From: Streptosporangium subroseum
GTDB taxonomy: Bacteria > Actinomycetota > Actinomycetes > Streptosporangiales > Streptosporangiaceae
NCBI RefSeq assembly: GCF_900188345.1
Contig: NZ_FZOD01000012.1
Location: 62,001 to 126,000, forward strand
DNA length: 64,000 nt
Direction: 5' to 3'
Shown here: positions 1 to 8,472 of the stretch, one piece after another
Layout: each line of letters starts with the position of its first letter
Position numbering within the stretch: position 1 is the first letter of the stretch
The notes under the pieces: generated by a model
Told to the model about the DNA's origin: nothing
The model's input: only the letters and a program-made list of their open reading frames with translations
The model's database searches: none
Translations under genes and position numbers: made by a program

Positions 1-234
1 GACGAGTATCATCACCTCGCCCTCGATGAGGACGACGAAGAATTCGGCGGGGTCGCCCTGTTTCACGATCTGCTCGCCCGCGTCGAAGTCCTGCTCGGTG
101 CCGTAGCCGGCGAGCGCCTCCAGCTTCTCGTCCTCGAGCTTCTCGAAGAGGAACAGCCCCCGGAGCAGATCCTTTTCGACCGGGCGGCCTCCCTGGCCGA
201 TCCGGCGGCCGGAGACGCCGTCTTGTTCCGTCAT
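1..234 (-). CDS. Cyclic nucleotide-binding domain protein (3' part missing)
   Basis: The first 78 residues are visible; the gene runs off the left edge. After a short polar leader the sequence reads LLRGLFLFEKLEDEKLEALA followed by a beta-roll with GEQIVKQGDPAEFFVVLIEGEV, which is the N-terminal half of a cNMP-binding (CAP-like) domain. Its ATG overlaps the TGA of the upstream response-regulator/reductase gene as ATGA, so the two are translationally coupled. Similar genes in actinobacteria can continue into a histidine-kinase ATPase, which would make this the sensor partner of the upstream receiver domain. That continuation is inference because the C-terminus lies outside the window. Confidence 0.75.
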   Translation of the reverse strand, partial: MTEQDGVSGRRIGQGGRPVEKDLLRGLFLFEKLEDEKLEALAGYGTEQDFDAGEQIVKQGDPAEFFVVLIEGEVMILV

Positions 235-1895
235 GTCTTCTCCAGGTAACGGTGAACGAGTGCCACGGCCATCGCACCCTCGCCGACCGCCGAGGCGACC
301 CGCTTGATCGAATCGGCCCGGACGTCTCCGGCGGCGAACACACCCGGCACGTTGGTCTCCAGATGGTACGGCTCGCGCCGGAGCGGCCAGTTGCGGGGGC
401 GGCTCTCCGTGGCGGTCAGGTCGGGCCCGGTGAGGACAAATCCCCTGGCGTCGCGCTCGACCGTGTCACCGAGCCAGTCGGTGAAGGGCTGGGCGCCGAT
501 GAAGACGAACAGCCACTCGGCGTCCGTCGTCCGCTCGCCGTCCGGGCCCTTCAGAGTGATCCGTTGCAGGTGCCCGTCGCCCTCCGCGCCGACCACCTGG
601 GTCTCGGTGTGTATCTCGATGTTCGGGATCTGCGCGATCTGCTCGATCAGGTAGTGCGACATGGTCTTCTCCAGGCCGTCGCTCCTGACGATCAGGTGCA
701 CCTTGCTGGCGAACCCCGACAGGTAGACCGCGCCCTGTCCGGCCGAGTTGGCCGCGCCGACGATGTAGACCTCGCGGTCGCGGCATTCGGCCGCCTCGAT
801 CATGGCGGCTCCGTAGTAGCAGCCGCTGCCCATGAAGTCGTCGAGGCCCGGGGCGTTCAGCCGCCGGTAGGAGACGCCGGTGGCCAGGATGACGGTGTGC
901 GCGGCGATGCTGCCGCCGTCGGCGAAGCCGACCACCTTCGTCTGACCCTTGACCTCCAGGCTGGTGACCTTGCGGGCGGTGAGCAGCTCCGCGCCGAACT
1001 TCAGGGCCTGGCGACGGGCGCGGTCGGCGAGCTGGGAGCCGGAGACGCCGTCGGGGAAGCCCAGGTAGTTCTCGATGCGGGAGCTCTGACCGGCCTGCCC
1101 GCCCGAGGCGTGCTGCTCGACCATCACCGTGCTCAGGCCCTCGGAGGCGCCGTAGACCGCCGCGCCCAGTCCGCCGGGGCCGCCGCCGATGACGATCAGG
1201 TCGTAGAAGTCGGTGGCGGGAGCGGTGGACAGGCCGACGGCCTCGGCCAGCTCGGAGGTGCTCGGCGCGATGAGCTTCCTGCCCTCCGCGGTGATGACCA
1301 GCGGCAGCTTGGCCGGGCTGATGTTGCTCGCCTCACCGGCCGCGGCGAGCAGCTCGCCGCCCTCGGGGGTGTCGGCCAGCAGCCATCGGTAGGGCACCTG
1401 GTTACGGGCCAGGAAGTCGCGGACCTTGTAGGACCGCGACGACCAGCGCGCTCCCACCACCCGCAGCTCGTCGGTCTCACGCCGATCCGTGCGCTGCCAG
1501 GCGTCGAGCTGGGCGTCCAGCACGGGGTAGAACTTCTCCTCCGGCGGGTCCCACGGCTTCAGCAGGTAGTGGTCGAGGTCCACCACGTTGATCGCCTGGA
1601 TCGCGGCCTCGGTGTCGGCGTAGGCGGTGAGCAACACGCGACGGGCGTATGGATACAGGTCCATGGCCTGCTCCAGGAACTCCACGCCGTTCATCTGCGG
1701 CATGCGGTAGTCGGCGAGGAACGCCGCGACGTCGTCGCCTCGTAGCCGCAGGTCACGGACGCTCTGGATTCCCTCGGCCGCGGTGTCGGCCCGGACGATG
1801 CGATAGGACTGGCCGTAGCGGCGCCGTAGGTCACGTGCCACGGAACGCGAGACGCCCGGATCGTCGTCGATCGTCATGATGACCGGCTTATCCAT
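231..1895 (-). CDS. Fused response regulator / thioredoxin reductase-like flavoprotein
   Basis: A 554-residue three-part protein. Residues 1-120 form a receiver domain with the acidic cluster D10-D12, phospho-acceptor D62, T90 and K113. Residues about 145-225 resemble a glutaredoxin fold, but the place of the CPxC motif reads WSSRSYKVRDFL with no cysteine. The rest is an FAD/NAD(P) pyridine nucleotide reductase of the TrxB type (VIGGGPGG near residue 236, and a C-terminal FAAGDVR motif). The usual CxxC of thioredoxin reductase is replaced by CYYG. FAD binding looks intact, but classical disulfide reduction is unlikely. A good Shine-Dalgarno (GGGGGAG) precedes the ATG. The family is known as fused response regulator/thioredoxin-disulfide reductase; its physiological substrate is not established. 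Confidence 0.9.
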   Translation of the reverse strand: MDKPVIMTIDDDPGVSRSVARDLRRRYGQSYRIVRADTAAEGIQSVRDLRLRGDDVAAFLADYRMPQMNGVEFLEQAMDLYPYARRVLLTAYADTEAAIQAINVVDLDHYLLKPWDPPEEKFYPVLDAQLDAWQRTDRRETDELRVVGARWSSRSYKVRDFLARNQVPYRWLLADTPEGGELLAAAGEASNISPAKLPLVITAEGRKLIAPSTSELAEAVGLSTAPATDFYDLIVIGGGPGGLGAAVYGASEGLSTVMVEQHASGGQAGQSSRIENYLGFPDGVSGSQLADRARRQALKFGAELLTARKVTSLEVKGQTKVVGFADGGSIAAHTVILATGVSYRRLNAPGLDDFMGSGCYYGAAMIEAAECRDREVYIVGAANSAGQGAVYLSGFASKVHLIVRSDGLEKTMSHYLIEQIAQIPNIEIHTETQVVGAEGDGHLQRITLKGPDGERTTDAEWLFVFIGAQPFTDWLGDTVERDARGFVLTGPDLTATESRPRNWPLRREPYHLETNVPGVFAAGDVRADSIKRVASAVGEGAMAVALVHRYLEKT

Positions 1896-1965
1896 ATGCT
1901 GTCTCCCCCAAAATGCGACAGTCTCCTTGAAAGAATGTCATATCTATTTTCCAGCAATCCTGCCA

Positions 1966-2835
1966 TCAGTAGGTGAGCGGCTGGTTAAGATCTGGCCCCC
2001 CGACGGCGCGGAGCAGGGCGGCCGGGCGGCCGTGGCCGGCGCGCAGACGTTTGAGCTCGGGGTCGCCGGCCCAGATCTCGCGCAAGGAGTCGTGCCCGAT
2101 CCGGTCGGCGATGATCTCCATGGTGATGTCGTTCCTGATGTATTCCGCCGCCATCAGGACCACGGCCGGGTCCTCGGTGTAGACGCCCCAGGCGGAGTCG
2201 TCCACGAATCCGCCGATCAGGGTCTCCCGCCGGTCGCCGACGATGACCAGGAGACGGTAGCCCAGGTGTTCCAGGGCCACGGCCGGGGGAGGGAACCGGT
2301 GCTCGTAAAGGTGCCCGACCGGGTCCGGGGCGGGTCCGAAGTGCATCACCGAGGTGTCGACCCCGCGCTCGACCGCCAGTTTGGTCAGGGAGGAGAGCCG
2401 CTCCATCTCCTGGGGCCAGATCGACAGGAACAGGTCGGTGTGCGATCCGGCCACCACGTCCTCGGCCCGGGTGAGCAGGGCCCTGGCGTCCTTGAGGTTG
2501 TGGGTCAGGTGAGCTTCGGGGGGTGCCATAATCGTCGGCAGCGAGGACTCCAGGGACTCGATCGAGTCGTCGAACTCCCGGCGCAGGCGTTCCAGCAGAG
2601 ACCGGGGCGGCAGCGGCAGGTAGTCGATGGCGTCGTCGGAACCCCGTAGTTCGTAGGCCGCGCCCTTGGCCACCAGCTTGCCCAGCGTCTCGTAGACCGT
2701 GCTGCGTGGCACGCCGGAACGCTTGGCGACCTCGTAGCCGTTGAGTGGCTTTCCGGCGCCGACCAGGGTGACATAGGCCTTGGCCTCGTAACCCGACATG
2801 CCCAGGCGCTGCAACTGCTCCACCACGTCCCGCAT
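1966..2835 (-). CDS. TrmB-family transcriptional regulator
   Basis: A 289-residue protein with an N-terminal winged helix (residues 1-70, LQRLGMSGYEAKAYVTL, then GVPRSTVYETLGKL), typical of TrmB/sugar-specific regulators. It continues into a C-terminal sensing domain of the PLD-like type seen in long TrmB proteins. TrmB members usually sense sugars or other small metabolites. The gene is on the same strand as the downstream flavoprotein gene, 70 bp apart, so it may be co-transcribed with it. No convincing Shine-Dalgarno precedes the ATG, so translation may be leaderless. The ligand is unknown. Confidence 0.8.
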   Translation of the reverse strand: MRDVVEQLQRLGMSGYEAKAYVTLVGAGKPLNGYEVAKRSGVPRSTVYETLGKLVAKGAAYELRGSDDAIDYLPLPPRSLLERLRREFDDSIESLESSLPTIMAPPEAHLTHNLKDARALLTRAEDVVAGSHTDLFLSIWPQEMERLSSLTKLAVERGVDTSVMHFGPAPDPVGHLYEHRFPPPAVALEHLGYRLLVIVGDRRETLIGGFVDDSAWGVYTEDPAVVLMAAEYIRNDITMEIIADRIGHDSLREIWAGDPELKRLRAGHGRPAALLRAVGGPDLNQPLTY

Positions 2836-3176
2836 CGCAGTTATGGTACGGCTCTCGGTGGCTTTTTAGTGCTGTCCTAAAGCACCTGATTTAACTTCAT
2901 TTGCGCCATCTCACGCCATGGGGCGTGAACATGCCATCGGAGCTGGTGGGGAGCTTCCGGTCGCCCGGTCGGAAATCGTTTCCCGTTATGGACGTTTCCG
3001 TCGAACCGGTCGGGCCGACCGTCGCCCACCCCGCCGGAGGGAAACGAGAAACCGCTCTCTTCGGGGACGTGAAGGGTTGTCTCGGCCGGATGAACCGATC
3101 GCGGAGAGCGTTTTCCGATTTTTACAGAAACCGAATCGGATTCGCTAATCACGATCTTGGGTGGCGGAGCGCGAAA
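2836..3176. other. Intergenic region between TrmB regulator and glnII terminator
   Basis: About 340 bases with no convincing gene; open frames here lack ribosome-binding sites and coding bias. It must hold the promoter of the TrmB gene. A short inverted repeat, GTGCT-(7 nt)-AGCAC around 2868-2884, lies just upstream of that gene and could be an autoregulatory operator, but this is weak. Confidence 0.4.
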
Positions 3177-3210
3177 GGCCGCGAACACCCCCGGCAGGGT
3201 GTTCGCGGCC
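3177..3210 (-). terminator. Hairpin terminator of glnII
   Basis: A perfect 14-bp inverted repeat (GGCCGCGAACACCC / GGGTGTTCGCGGCC) with a 6-nt loop, starting 39 bp past the glnII stop codon. There is no long T-run, as is common for actinobacterial hairpin terminators. Confidence 0.8.
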
Positions 3211-3248
3211 TCGTGCAGAGCCTCGCTGTGGGTCGGCCGTAGGCCGGA

Positions 3249-4262
3249 TCAGACCTGGTCGGCCGCCGCCAGGGCGGTGCAGCAGGTGTCCACGATGAGA
3301 CGGGTCACCAGGTAGGGGTCCACGTTGGCGTTCGGGCGACGGTCCTCGATGTAGCCCTTCTTCTCGACCTCGACCTGCCACGGGATGCGGACCGAGGCGC
3401 CGCGGTCGGAGACGCCGTAGCTGAACTCGCTCCAGGGGGCGGTCTCGTGCTGGCCGGTCAGGCGGTCCTCGATGCCGGCGCCGTAGTACTTGACGTGCTC
3501 GGCGGCGTTGGCGGCCAGGGCCTCGCAGGCGGTGATGATCGGGTCGTAGCCCTCGCGCATCGCCTTGGTGGAGAAGTTGGTGTGCGCACCGGCGCCGTTC
3601 CAGTCGCCCTTCACCGGCTTGGCGTCAAGCGTGGCGGCGACGTTGTAGTCCTCGGCGGTGCGGTAGAGCAGCCAGCGGGCGACCCACATGTGGTCGGAGA
3701 CGTCCAGCGGGCTCGCCGGGCCGATCTGGAACTCCCACTGGCCGGGCATGACCTCGGCGTTGATGCCAGAGATCGCCAGGCCGGCCGCCATGCAGTAGTC
3801 GAGGTGCTTCTCGACGATCTCGCGGCCGAAGACCTCGTCGGCGCCGACGCCGCAGTAGTAACCACCCTGCGGGGCGGGGAAGCCGCCGAGCGGGAAGCCG
3901 AGCGGGCGGCCCTCCTTGAAGAAGGTGTATTCCTGCTCGATGCCGAACCACGACTCCTGGTCGGCGAACTTCTCGGCGACCTCGACGAGGGCGGCGCGGG
4001 TGTTGCTGGCGTGCGGCGTCATGTCGATGTCGAGAACCTCGCACAGCACCAGCACGTTGCTGCCGCCGCGGATCGGGTCCGGGCAGGTGAAAACGGGCTT
4101 GAGCACGCGGTCTGACGAGGAGCCGTCGGCCTGGTTGGTGCTGGACCCGTCGAAGCCCCAGATCGGGAGCTCGACACCATCGGCCAGAACCCTGGTCTTC
4201 GAACGAAGCTTGGCGGTCGGCTTGGTGCCGTCGATCCAGATGTATTCGGCCTTGAAGCTCAT
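3249..4262 (-). CDS. glnII: Glutamine synthetase type II
   Basis: 337 residues, the usual length of eukaryotic-type GSII. It makes glutamine from glutamate, ammonia and ATP in the cytosol. Visible family motifs are IWGFDGSSTNQA near residue 34, GIEQEYTFF at 107, the INAEVMPGQWEFQIG block at 168-181 and AHTNFSTKAMR at 226. The ATG at 4262 (MSFKAEYIWIDG) is chosen over the longer open frame because AAGGAATC precedes it and homologues start there. Actinobacteria typically carry it beside the main glnA; it is often nitrogen-regulated by GlnR. It is monocistronic here, closed by a strong hairpin. Confidence 0.96.
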   Translation of the reverse strand: MSFKAEYIWIDGTKPTAKLRSKTRVLADGVELPIWGFDGSSTNQADGSSSDRVLKPVFTCPDPIRGGSNVLVLCEVLDIDMTPHASNTRAALVEVAEKFADQESWFGIEQEYTFFKEGRPLGFPLGGFPAPQGGYYCGVGADEVFGREIVEKHLDYCMAAGLAISGINAEVMPGQWEFQIGPASPLDVSDHMWVARWLLYRTAEDYNVAATLDAKPVKGDWNGAGAHTNFSTKAMREGYDPIITACEALAANAAEHVKYYGAGIEDRLTGQHETAPWSEFSYGVSDRGASVRIPWQVEVEKKGYIEDRRPNANVDPYLVTRLIVDTCCTALAAADQV

Positions 4263-4309
4263 CGGCGGATTCCTTGAGATGGAGGGGCTGCTGCCCGTCA
4301 AGAATCGCA

Positions 4310-4356
4310 AGTCGCGATTTCGCGACTGTTGCCCGTATGTGAACAGGATGTTACCC
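4310..4356 (-). promoter_or_regulatory. glnII upstream region: inverted repeat and weak GlnR-like site
   Basis: A 7-bp inverted repeat AGTCGCG-ATTT-CGCGACT (4310-4327) lies in the glnII leader. Just upstream, on the minus strand, GTAACATCCTGTTCAC followed by GGGCAAC is loosely like the GTnAC/GAAAC spacing of GlnR sites. The match is partial and is offered only as a candidate. Confidence 0.3.
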
Positions 4357-4417
4357 CGGGTCGTTTGGGCAGGCAGGAGCCTTGTGAAAATAATGCACAC
4401 TGCTGTTTTTGGGCTGT

Positions 4418-4475
4418 GAGCTGGTCGTTTGCGGAGCAGAAGCAGTGAACCGGCCGTTTGCGGAGCGGAAGAGGA
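4418..4475. repeat. Two-copy degenerate tandem repeat (29 bp)
   Basis: Units 4418-4446 and 4447-4475 share the core CGTTTGCGGAGCRGAAG. The repeat sits in the spacer between the 3' end of the MerR gene and the glnII promoter region. Confidence 0.7.
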
Positions 4476-4513
4476 CGATCATCCCGGCTGGGACGTCCGT
4501 TCCTTCCGCGGCG

Positions 4514-5158
4514 TCAGTCGTACGAGATGCCGAAGACGCGGGCGGAGGCCGATTCCTGGGCGAGACGGCGCATCACGTCGAGGACCCTGCCGTACACCAC
4601 GGTGCCGATCACCAGGGCTTCGACCGCCGCCTCGCGCGGGCCGTCGATCGGGATGCTGTTGATCTCATGTTCGGTGACGAGGCCGATGGCAACCTCGGCG
4701 TAGGAGCGCAGGACCTCGCCCGTGGCGGGCATGCCGAGCTGGCTGAGAGTGAGGATGGCCTGGGCGAGCTCGTCCCGGGTGGGGGCGTCGGGATCGACCT
4801 GCCAGCCGAGATCGCCGATCAGGCCGTCGGCCTCGGCGCGGGCGCGGGTCCATTCCTCGTCGGCCGCGTGGAGTTCGACCACGGGGGCGATGGCGTAGTG
4901 GGCGGTGCCGAGCACGTGGTGCATGCTCAGGTTCTCGTCGTCCACGGCGGCGATCACCTTGCGGATGGACGCGATGGGCAGCCGGCCGACCTCCAGCAGG
5001 GCGCGGATCAGCCGCAGCCGCCGCACGTGGCGCTCGCCGTACTCCGCCCTGGTGGCCGAGGTCTGCTCCCCGGCGGGGAGCAGACCTTCGCGCAGGTAGT
5101 ACTTGATCGTGGGGATGGGCACGCGCGATGCGGTGCTGAGCTGGGATATCCGCATCAT
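4514..5158 (-). CDS. MerR-family transcriptional regulator
   Basis: 214 residues. The N-terminal winged helix reads MRISQLSTASRVPIPTIKYY followed by LREGLLPAGE, the canonical MerR DNA-binding start, and then the R..RLRLIRAL helix. No metal-binding cysteine cluster is seen, and the C-terminal half is helical and unlike the drug-binding TipA/BmrR domains, so the inducer is unknown. It follows the methyltransferase gene on the same strand after 23 bp and is probably co-transcribed with it. A tandem duplication lies downstream of its stop codon. Confidence 0.85.
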   Translation of the reverse strand: MMRISQLSTASRVPIPTIKYYLREGLLPAGEQTSATRAEYGERHVRRLRLIRALLEVGRLPIASIRKVIAAVDDENLSMHHVLGTAHYAIAPVVELHAADEEWTRARAEADGLIGDLGWQVDPDAPTRDELAQAILTLSQLGMPATGEVLRSYAEVAIGLVTEHEINSIPIDGPREAAVEALVIGTVVYGRVLDVMRRLAQESASARVFGISYD

Positions 5159-5181
5159 TGGATAGTACAGCTAGCCAAATG

Positions 5182-5991
5182 CTAGGGGAGTCGCGCCACG
5201 GCTCCGAGGATGCTCGGCTGGGTGAAGTCGATCGGGACGTCCTCGTCGAACTCCGGGCGCCAGGCCTCGACCGGGACGATCCCCGGGGGCAGCACGTCGA
5301 GCCCCTCCAGGTAGGCGGCGATCTGGGCGGGACTGCGCGAGGTGATCGATCCGGTGGCGGTGGAGACGTAGACCTCCTGCGCCTTCTCCTGCGTCTCCTG
5401 GCCGGAGTAGCCGGCGAAGCCGTGGGACAGGACCAGGTAGCTGCCGGGCGAGAGCGCCTCGCGCACCGAGGTGACGATGGTGTCGGCGATGTCGTCCTGG
5501 GGGACGAAGTGCAGCATCGCCAGCAGGATCAGGGCCACGGGCCGGTCGAAGTCGATGGTCGCCCGCACCTCGGGGTGGTCGAGCAGGGCCTTCGGCTCGC
5601 GCATGTCCGCCTGGATCACGGTGGTGTAGGGGTTGTCGGCCAGCAGGGCCCGGCCGTGGGCCAGGACTATCGGGTCGTTGTCCACGTAGGTGACCTGGGC
5701 GTCGGGAACGATCCGATGCACGACCTGGTGGACGTTCTCCTGGGTGGGCAGGCCCGAGCCGATGTCGAGGAACTGGCGTATCCCCTGGCCGGCGAGCTCG
5801 GTCACCGCCCTGCGGAGGAAGGCGCGGTTGGCCTGGGCGATCATCCGCATACTCGGAACGACCTCGATGAACTTCTCGGCCGCCTCGCGGTCGGAGGCGA
5901 AGTTGTCCTTGCCTCCGAGGTAGTAGTCGTACATGCGGGCCACGCTCGGCACCGTGGGATCGACTCCCTGGGGCAGCTGCTCCTCGGGCAC
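5182..5991 (-). CDS. SAM-dependent methyltransferase (DUF574/Methyltransf_19)
   Basis: 269 residues with the actinobacterial DUF574 signature: VARMYDYYLGGKDNFASDRE near the N-terminus, then the SAM-binding FLDIGSGLPT at residues 74-83 and the acidic YVDNDP loop. The family is an S-adenosylmethionine-dependent methyltransferase group expanded in actinomycetes; substrates are mostly unknown. Start is GTG at 5991 with AGGAG six bases upstream. A small inverted repeat GTCTG-(6)-CAGAC at 6006-6021 lies just upstream. It probably forms an operon with the MerR regulator. Confidence 0.88.
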   Translation of the reverse strand: MPEEQLPQGVDPTVPSVARMYDYYLGGKDNFASDREAAEKFIEVVPSMRMIAQANRAFLRRAVTELAGQGIRQFLDIGSGLPTQENVHQVVHRIVPDAQVTYVDNDPIVLAHGRALLADNPYTTVIQADMREPKALLDHPEVRATIDFDRPVALILLAMLHFVPQDDIADTIVTSVREALSPGSYLVLSHGFAGYSGQETQEKAQEVYVSTATGSITSRSPAQIAAYLEGLDVLPPGIVPVEAWRPEFDEDVPIDFTQPSILGAVARLP

Positions 5992-6065
5992 GGCGCTCTC
6001 CTTATGTCTGCTTGATCAGACTTAGTGGAGATGCTAGGGGATCATCGGCCCATGATGATCCCGGC

Positions 6066-6668
6066 TCAGGTATCACCGAGGAGTGAGGGGCGGACGTCGA
6101 TGACCGTCATGCCGGCGGCCAGCGCGGAGTTCACTCCTTCGTCGGTGTCCTCGTAGGCGACGCAGGCGTGCGGGTCGACGTCCAGGAGCCGGGCGGCGAG
6201 CAGGTAGACGTCCGGGGCGGGCTTGCCGTGCCGCACGTCGTCCCTCGTCACCACGGCGTCGAAGAGCGGGCGAAGGCCGGTGACGCGCAGGGTCTCCTCC
6301 ACCGCCTGGCGGGCCCCTCCCGAGGCCACCGCCATCGGCACCCGGCCCCGGTGGGCCTCGGCGATCGCGCTGACCTGGCGGTGCGGGGTGACGGTGTGGA
6401 TCAGCCACTGGTAGGCGTCCAGCGCCGCCGCCCGGACCGCCGGGTAGTCCAGCTCCGCGCCGGTCTCGGTCTCCAGTTCGGCCAGCAGGCGGTCGCCGGA
6501 CAGGCCGGTGCGGGCGCGGTACCAGGCCGGATCGAGCTCGACCTCCCAGCCGGCCAGCGCCGCCCGCCAGGCGTTCTCGTTGGCGGAGAGGGTGTCGGCG
6601 AGGGTGCCGTCACAGTCGAAGACGAGTGCGGCGTACGGCATGACGGGCTGAAGTCGCTGATCGAGCAT
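6066..6668 (-). CDS. HAD-superfamily phosphatase (beta-phosphoglucomutase/GPH-like)
   Basis: 200 residues. The HAD motif I FDCDGTLADT (D18, D20) follows a short leader. A helical cap follows, then motif II in VASGG, motif III lysine in RHGKPAPDVYLLAA and motif IV in CVAYEDTDEG. The cap and order are those of subfamily IA hydrolases that dephosphorylate small sugar phosphates. The start at 6668 is favoured by AGGCG five bases upstream; an internal ATG at 6641 is possible. The true substrate cannot be read from the sequence. Confidence 0.88.
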   Translation of the reverse strand: MLDQRLQPVMPYAALVFDCDGTLADTLSANENAWRAALAGWEVELDPAWYRARTGLSGDRLLAELETETGAELDYPAVRAAALDAYQWLIHTVTPHRQVSAIAEAHRGRVPMAVASGGARQAVEETLRVTGLRPLFDAVVTRDDVRHGKPAPDVYLLAARLLDVDPHACVAYEDTDEGVNSALAAGMTVIDVRPSLLGDT

Positions 6669-6788
6669 GGTCGCCTAACGCGTGACGATGGATCCGGCCA
6701 ACCCTACCGCGCGCCCTATCGGGCAAGCGTTTGACCAAATAAAACGATGATCCCCGGTGCCTTGACGCCGGGCGGAGTTAATAATAAT

Positions 6789-6815
6789 TTTCACCCAATC
6801 GCTTAATAGGTGAAA
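6789..6815 (+). promoter_or_regulatory. Inverted repeat before the RpiR gene, candidate operator
   Basis: TTTCACC-(13 nt)-GGTGAAA, perfect 7-bp arms, immediately upstream of and overlapping the ribosome-binding region of the RpiR-type regulator. The position suits autoregulation of the amino-sugar operon. Binding is inferred only from symmetry and location. Confidence 0.45.
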
Positions 6816-6818
6816 GGA

Positions 6819-7694
6819 ATGCCTGTGGCAGCAGGAGCCCTCGGGCGGATCCAGACCGAGACGCCCTCCCTGCCGGAGGCACTGCGCCGAGTCGGCGAGG
6901 CCATCTTGGCCGACCCGGCGGAGGCGGCCCGATCCACGATCATCACGCTCGCCGAGCGGAGCGGCAGCTCGCCCGCCACGGTCACCCGTTTCTGCCGGGT
7001 GTTCGGCTTCGCCGGGTACGCCGGGCTGCGGGTCGCGCTGGCGACCGAGAACGGGCGCGCCGCGCAGGCCAACTGGGACGCGGGGGTGGGCCACGAGATC
7101 GGCCCGACCGATCCGCTCGACGCGGCGATCGGCGTGATGGCCGCCGCCGACTCCCGGCTCATCCAGGAGACCGCGGCCCAGCTCGACGCGGAAACCGTCG
7201 CCAAGGTCGCCGACGCGATGGTCGCGGCGCGGCGGGTCCTGATCTTCGGGGTCTCCACCAGCGGGGCGGTGGCCTCCATGATGGGCGGACGGCTCCGCCG
7301 GATCCGGGTTCCCTGCTGGAGCCACGCCGACGCGCACGAGGCGCTCGCCGACGCCGCACTGCTCGCCGAGGGCGACGTCGCGATCGGGATCTCCCACCAG
7401 GGGCGCACCCGGGAGGTCCTGGAGTCGCTCGCCGAGGCCGGAGACCGGGGCGCGCTGACCGTCGCGGTGACCTCCTTCGCCCGGTCCTCGCTGGCCGAGC
7501 TGGCCGACCTGGTGCTGACCACCGCCAGCCGCGAGACCACCTTCAGACTGGGCGGCCTGGCGGCCGTCCACTCCCAGCTCTTCGTCCTCGACACCGTCTA
7601 CGTCGCGGTCGCGCAACGCACCTACGAGCAGACCAACGAGGCGTTCGAGTTGACGATCCGGGCACTGGAGAGCCACCGCGTGGAGAGGAGCTGA
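6819..7694 (+). CDS. MurR/RpiR-family regulator with SIS domain
   Basis: About 291 residues. The N-terminal RpiR helix-turn-helix is seen in SLPEALRRVGEAILADPAEA and the recognition helix SGSSPATVTRFCRVFGF. A C-terminal SIS sugar-phosphate-binding domain follows with VLIFGVSTSGAVA and GISHQGRTREVLE. It begins an operon with a second SIS protein and an NgcEFG-like importer, so it probably senses a phosphorylated amino sugar such as GlcNAc-6-P. Start codon is ambiguous: GTG 6810, ATG 6819 or GTG 6825; ATG 6819 has AGGTG at good spacing. Confidence 0.85.
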   Translation: MPVAAGALGRIQTETPSLPEALRRVGEAILADPAEAARSTIITLAERSGSSPATVTRFCRVFGFAGYAGLRVALATENGRAAQANWDAGVGHEIGPTDPLDAAIGVMAAADSRLIQETAAQLDAETVAKVADAMVAARRVLIFGVSTSGAVASMMGGRLRRIRVPCWSHADAHEALADAALLAEGDVAIGISHQGRTREVLESLAEAGDRGALTVAVTSFARSSLAELADLVLTTASRETTFRLGGLAAVHSQLFVLDTVYVAVAQRTYEQTNEAFELTIRALESHRVERS

Positions 7695-7696
7695 TC

Positions 7697-8452
7697 ATGG
7701 ACATCGGAGCCGGCGACTACGTTCATGAAGTGAAGGCCCTGATGGACGAGGTCGTCCAGACGCAGGGGACCGCGGTCAAGCAGGCGGCCGCGTTGATGAT
7801 CGGATCGCTGCGGGACGGCGGGGTGATCCAGGCCTTCGGCTCGGGGCACTCCGAGGCGATCGCGATGGAGATCGCCGGGCGCGCGGGCGGGCTGGTCCCC
7901 ACCAACCGGCTCGCGCTGCGCGACGTCGTCCTGTACGGCGGGGCGCCGGTGAGCGTCCTCGGAAACGGGGCCGAGCTGGAGCGCGACCCCACGATCGCCC
8001 AGAAGATCTACGACCTGGCCCCCGTCCAGCCACGGGACGTGTTCGTGCTGATTTCCAGCTCGGGGGTGAACGGCTCGGTGGTGGAGCTGGCCTCCATCGT
8101 CAAGGAGAAGGGGCACGACCTGATCGCCCTGACCTCCGTCCAGCACAGCACCGCGATGACCTCCCGCCACCCCTCGGGCCGCAAGTTGTTCGACCTCGCC
8201 GACGTCGTGCTCGACAACGGCGCCCCGTACGGCGACGCGGTCCTCCCGCTCCCGGACGGCGGCGTGTTCGGCGCGGTCTCCACGATCACCTCGGCGCTGC
8301 TGGCGCAGATGGTCGTGGCCGAGGTGGTGCGCGGCCTGATCGAGGAGGGCCAGGCACCGCCGATCTACCGGTCCGCCAACGTGATCGGCGGCGACGAGCA
8401 CAACCGGGCTCTCGAGAGCCGCTATGCCGGAAGGATCCGGCGAGGTGCCTAA
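7697..8452 (+). CDS. SIS-domain protein (UPF0309 type), putative amino-sugar isomerase
   Basis: 251 residues with two sugar-phosphate-binding signatures, FGSGHSEAIA at residues 47-56 and ISSSGVNGSVVELA near 113. This matches the UPF0309 SIS group, which is related to GlcN-6-P deaminase/isomerase-like proteins but is not biochemically settled. A good AGGAG precedes the ATG two bases after the regulator's stop codon. Its place between an RpiR regulator and an N-acetylglucosamine-type importer suggests it processes the imported, phosphorylated amino sugar. No kinase or NagA/NagB is adjacent. Confidence 0.85.
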   Translation: MDIGAGDYVHEVKALMDEVVQTQGTAVKQAAALMIGSLRDGGVIQAFGSGHSEAIAMEIAGRAGGLVPTNRLALRDVVLYGGAPVSVLGNGAELERDPTIAQKIYDLAPVQPRDVFVLISSSGVNGSVVELASIVKEKGHDLIALTSVQHSTAMTSRHPSGRKLFDLADVVLDNGAPYGDAVLPLPDGGVFGAVSTITSALLAQMVVAEVVRGLIEEGQAPPIYRSANVIGGDEHNRALESRYAGRIRRGA

Positions 8453-8472
8453 CCACCCCTCCAGGAGGAAGC

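Noticed and set aside
252..1745. Very long open frame antisense to the response-regulator/reductase gene
   Set aside because: Shadow of a high-GC gene; the sense strand shows complete family motifs and the antisense product is a low-complexity Gly/Arg/Val-rich string.
2877..3242. Small genes between the TrmB regulator and glnII on either strand
   Set aside because: Overlapping frames with no ribosome-binding sites, one crossing the glnII terminator hairpin.
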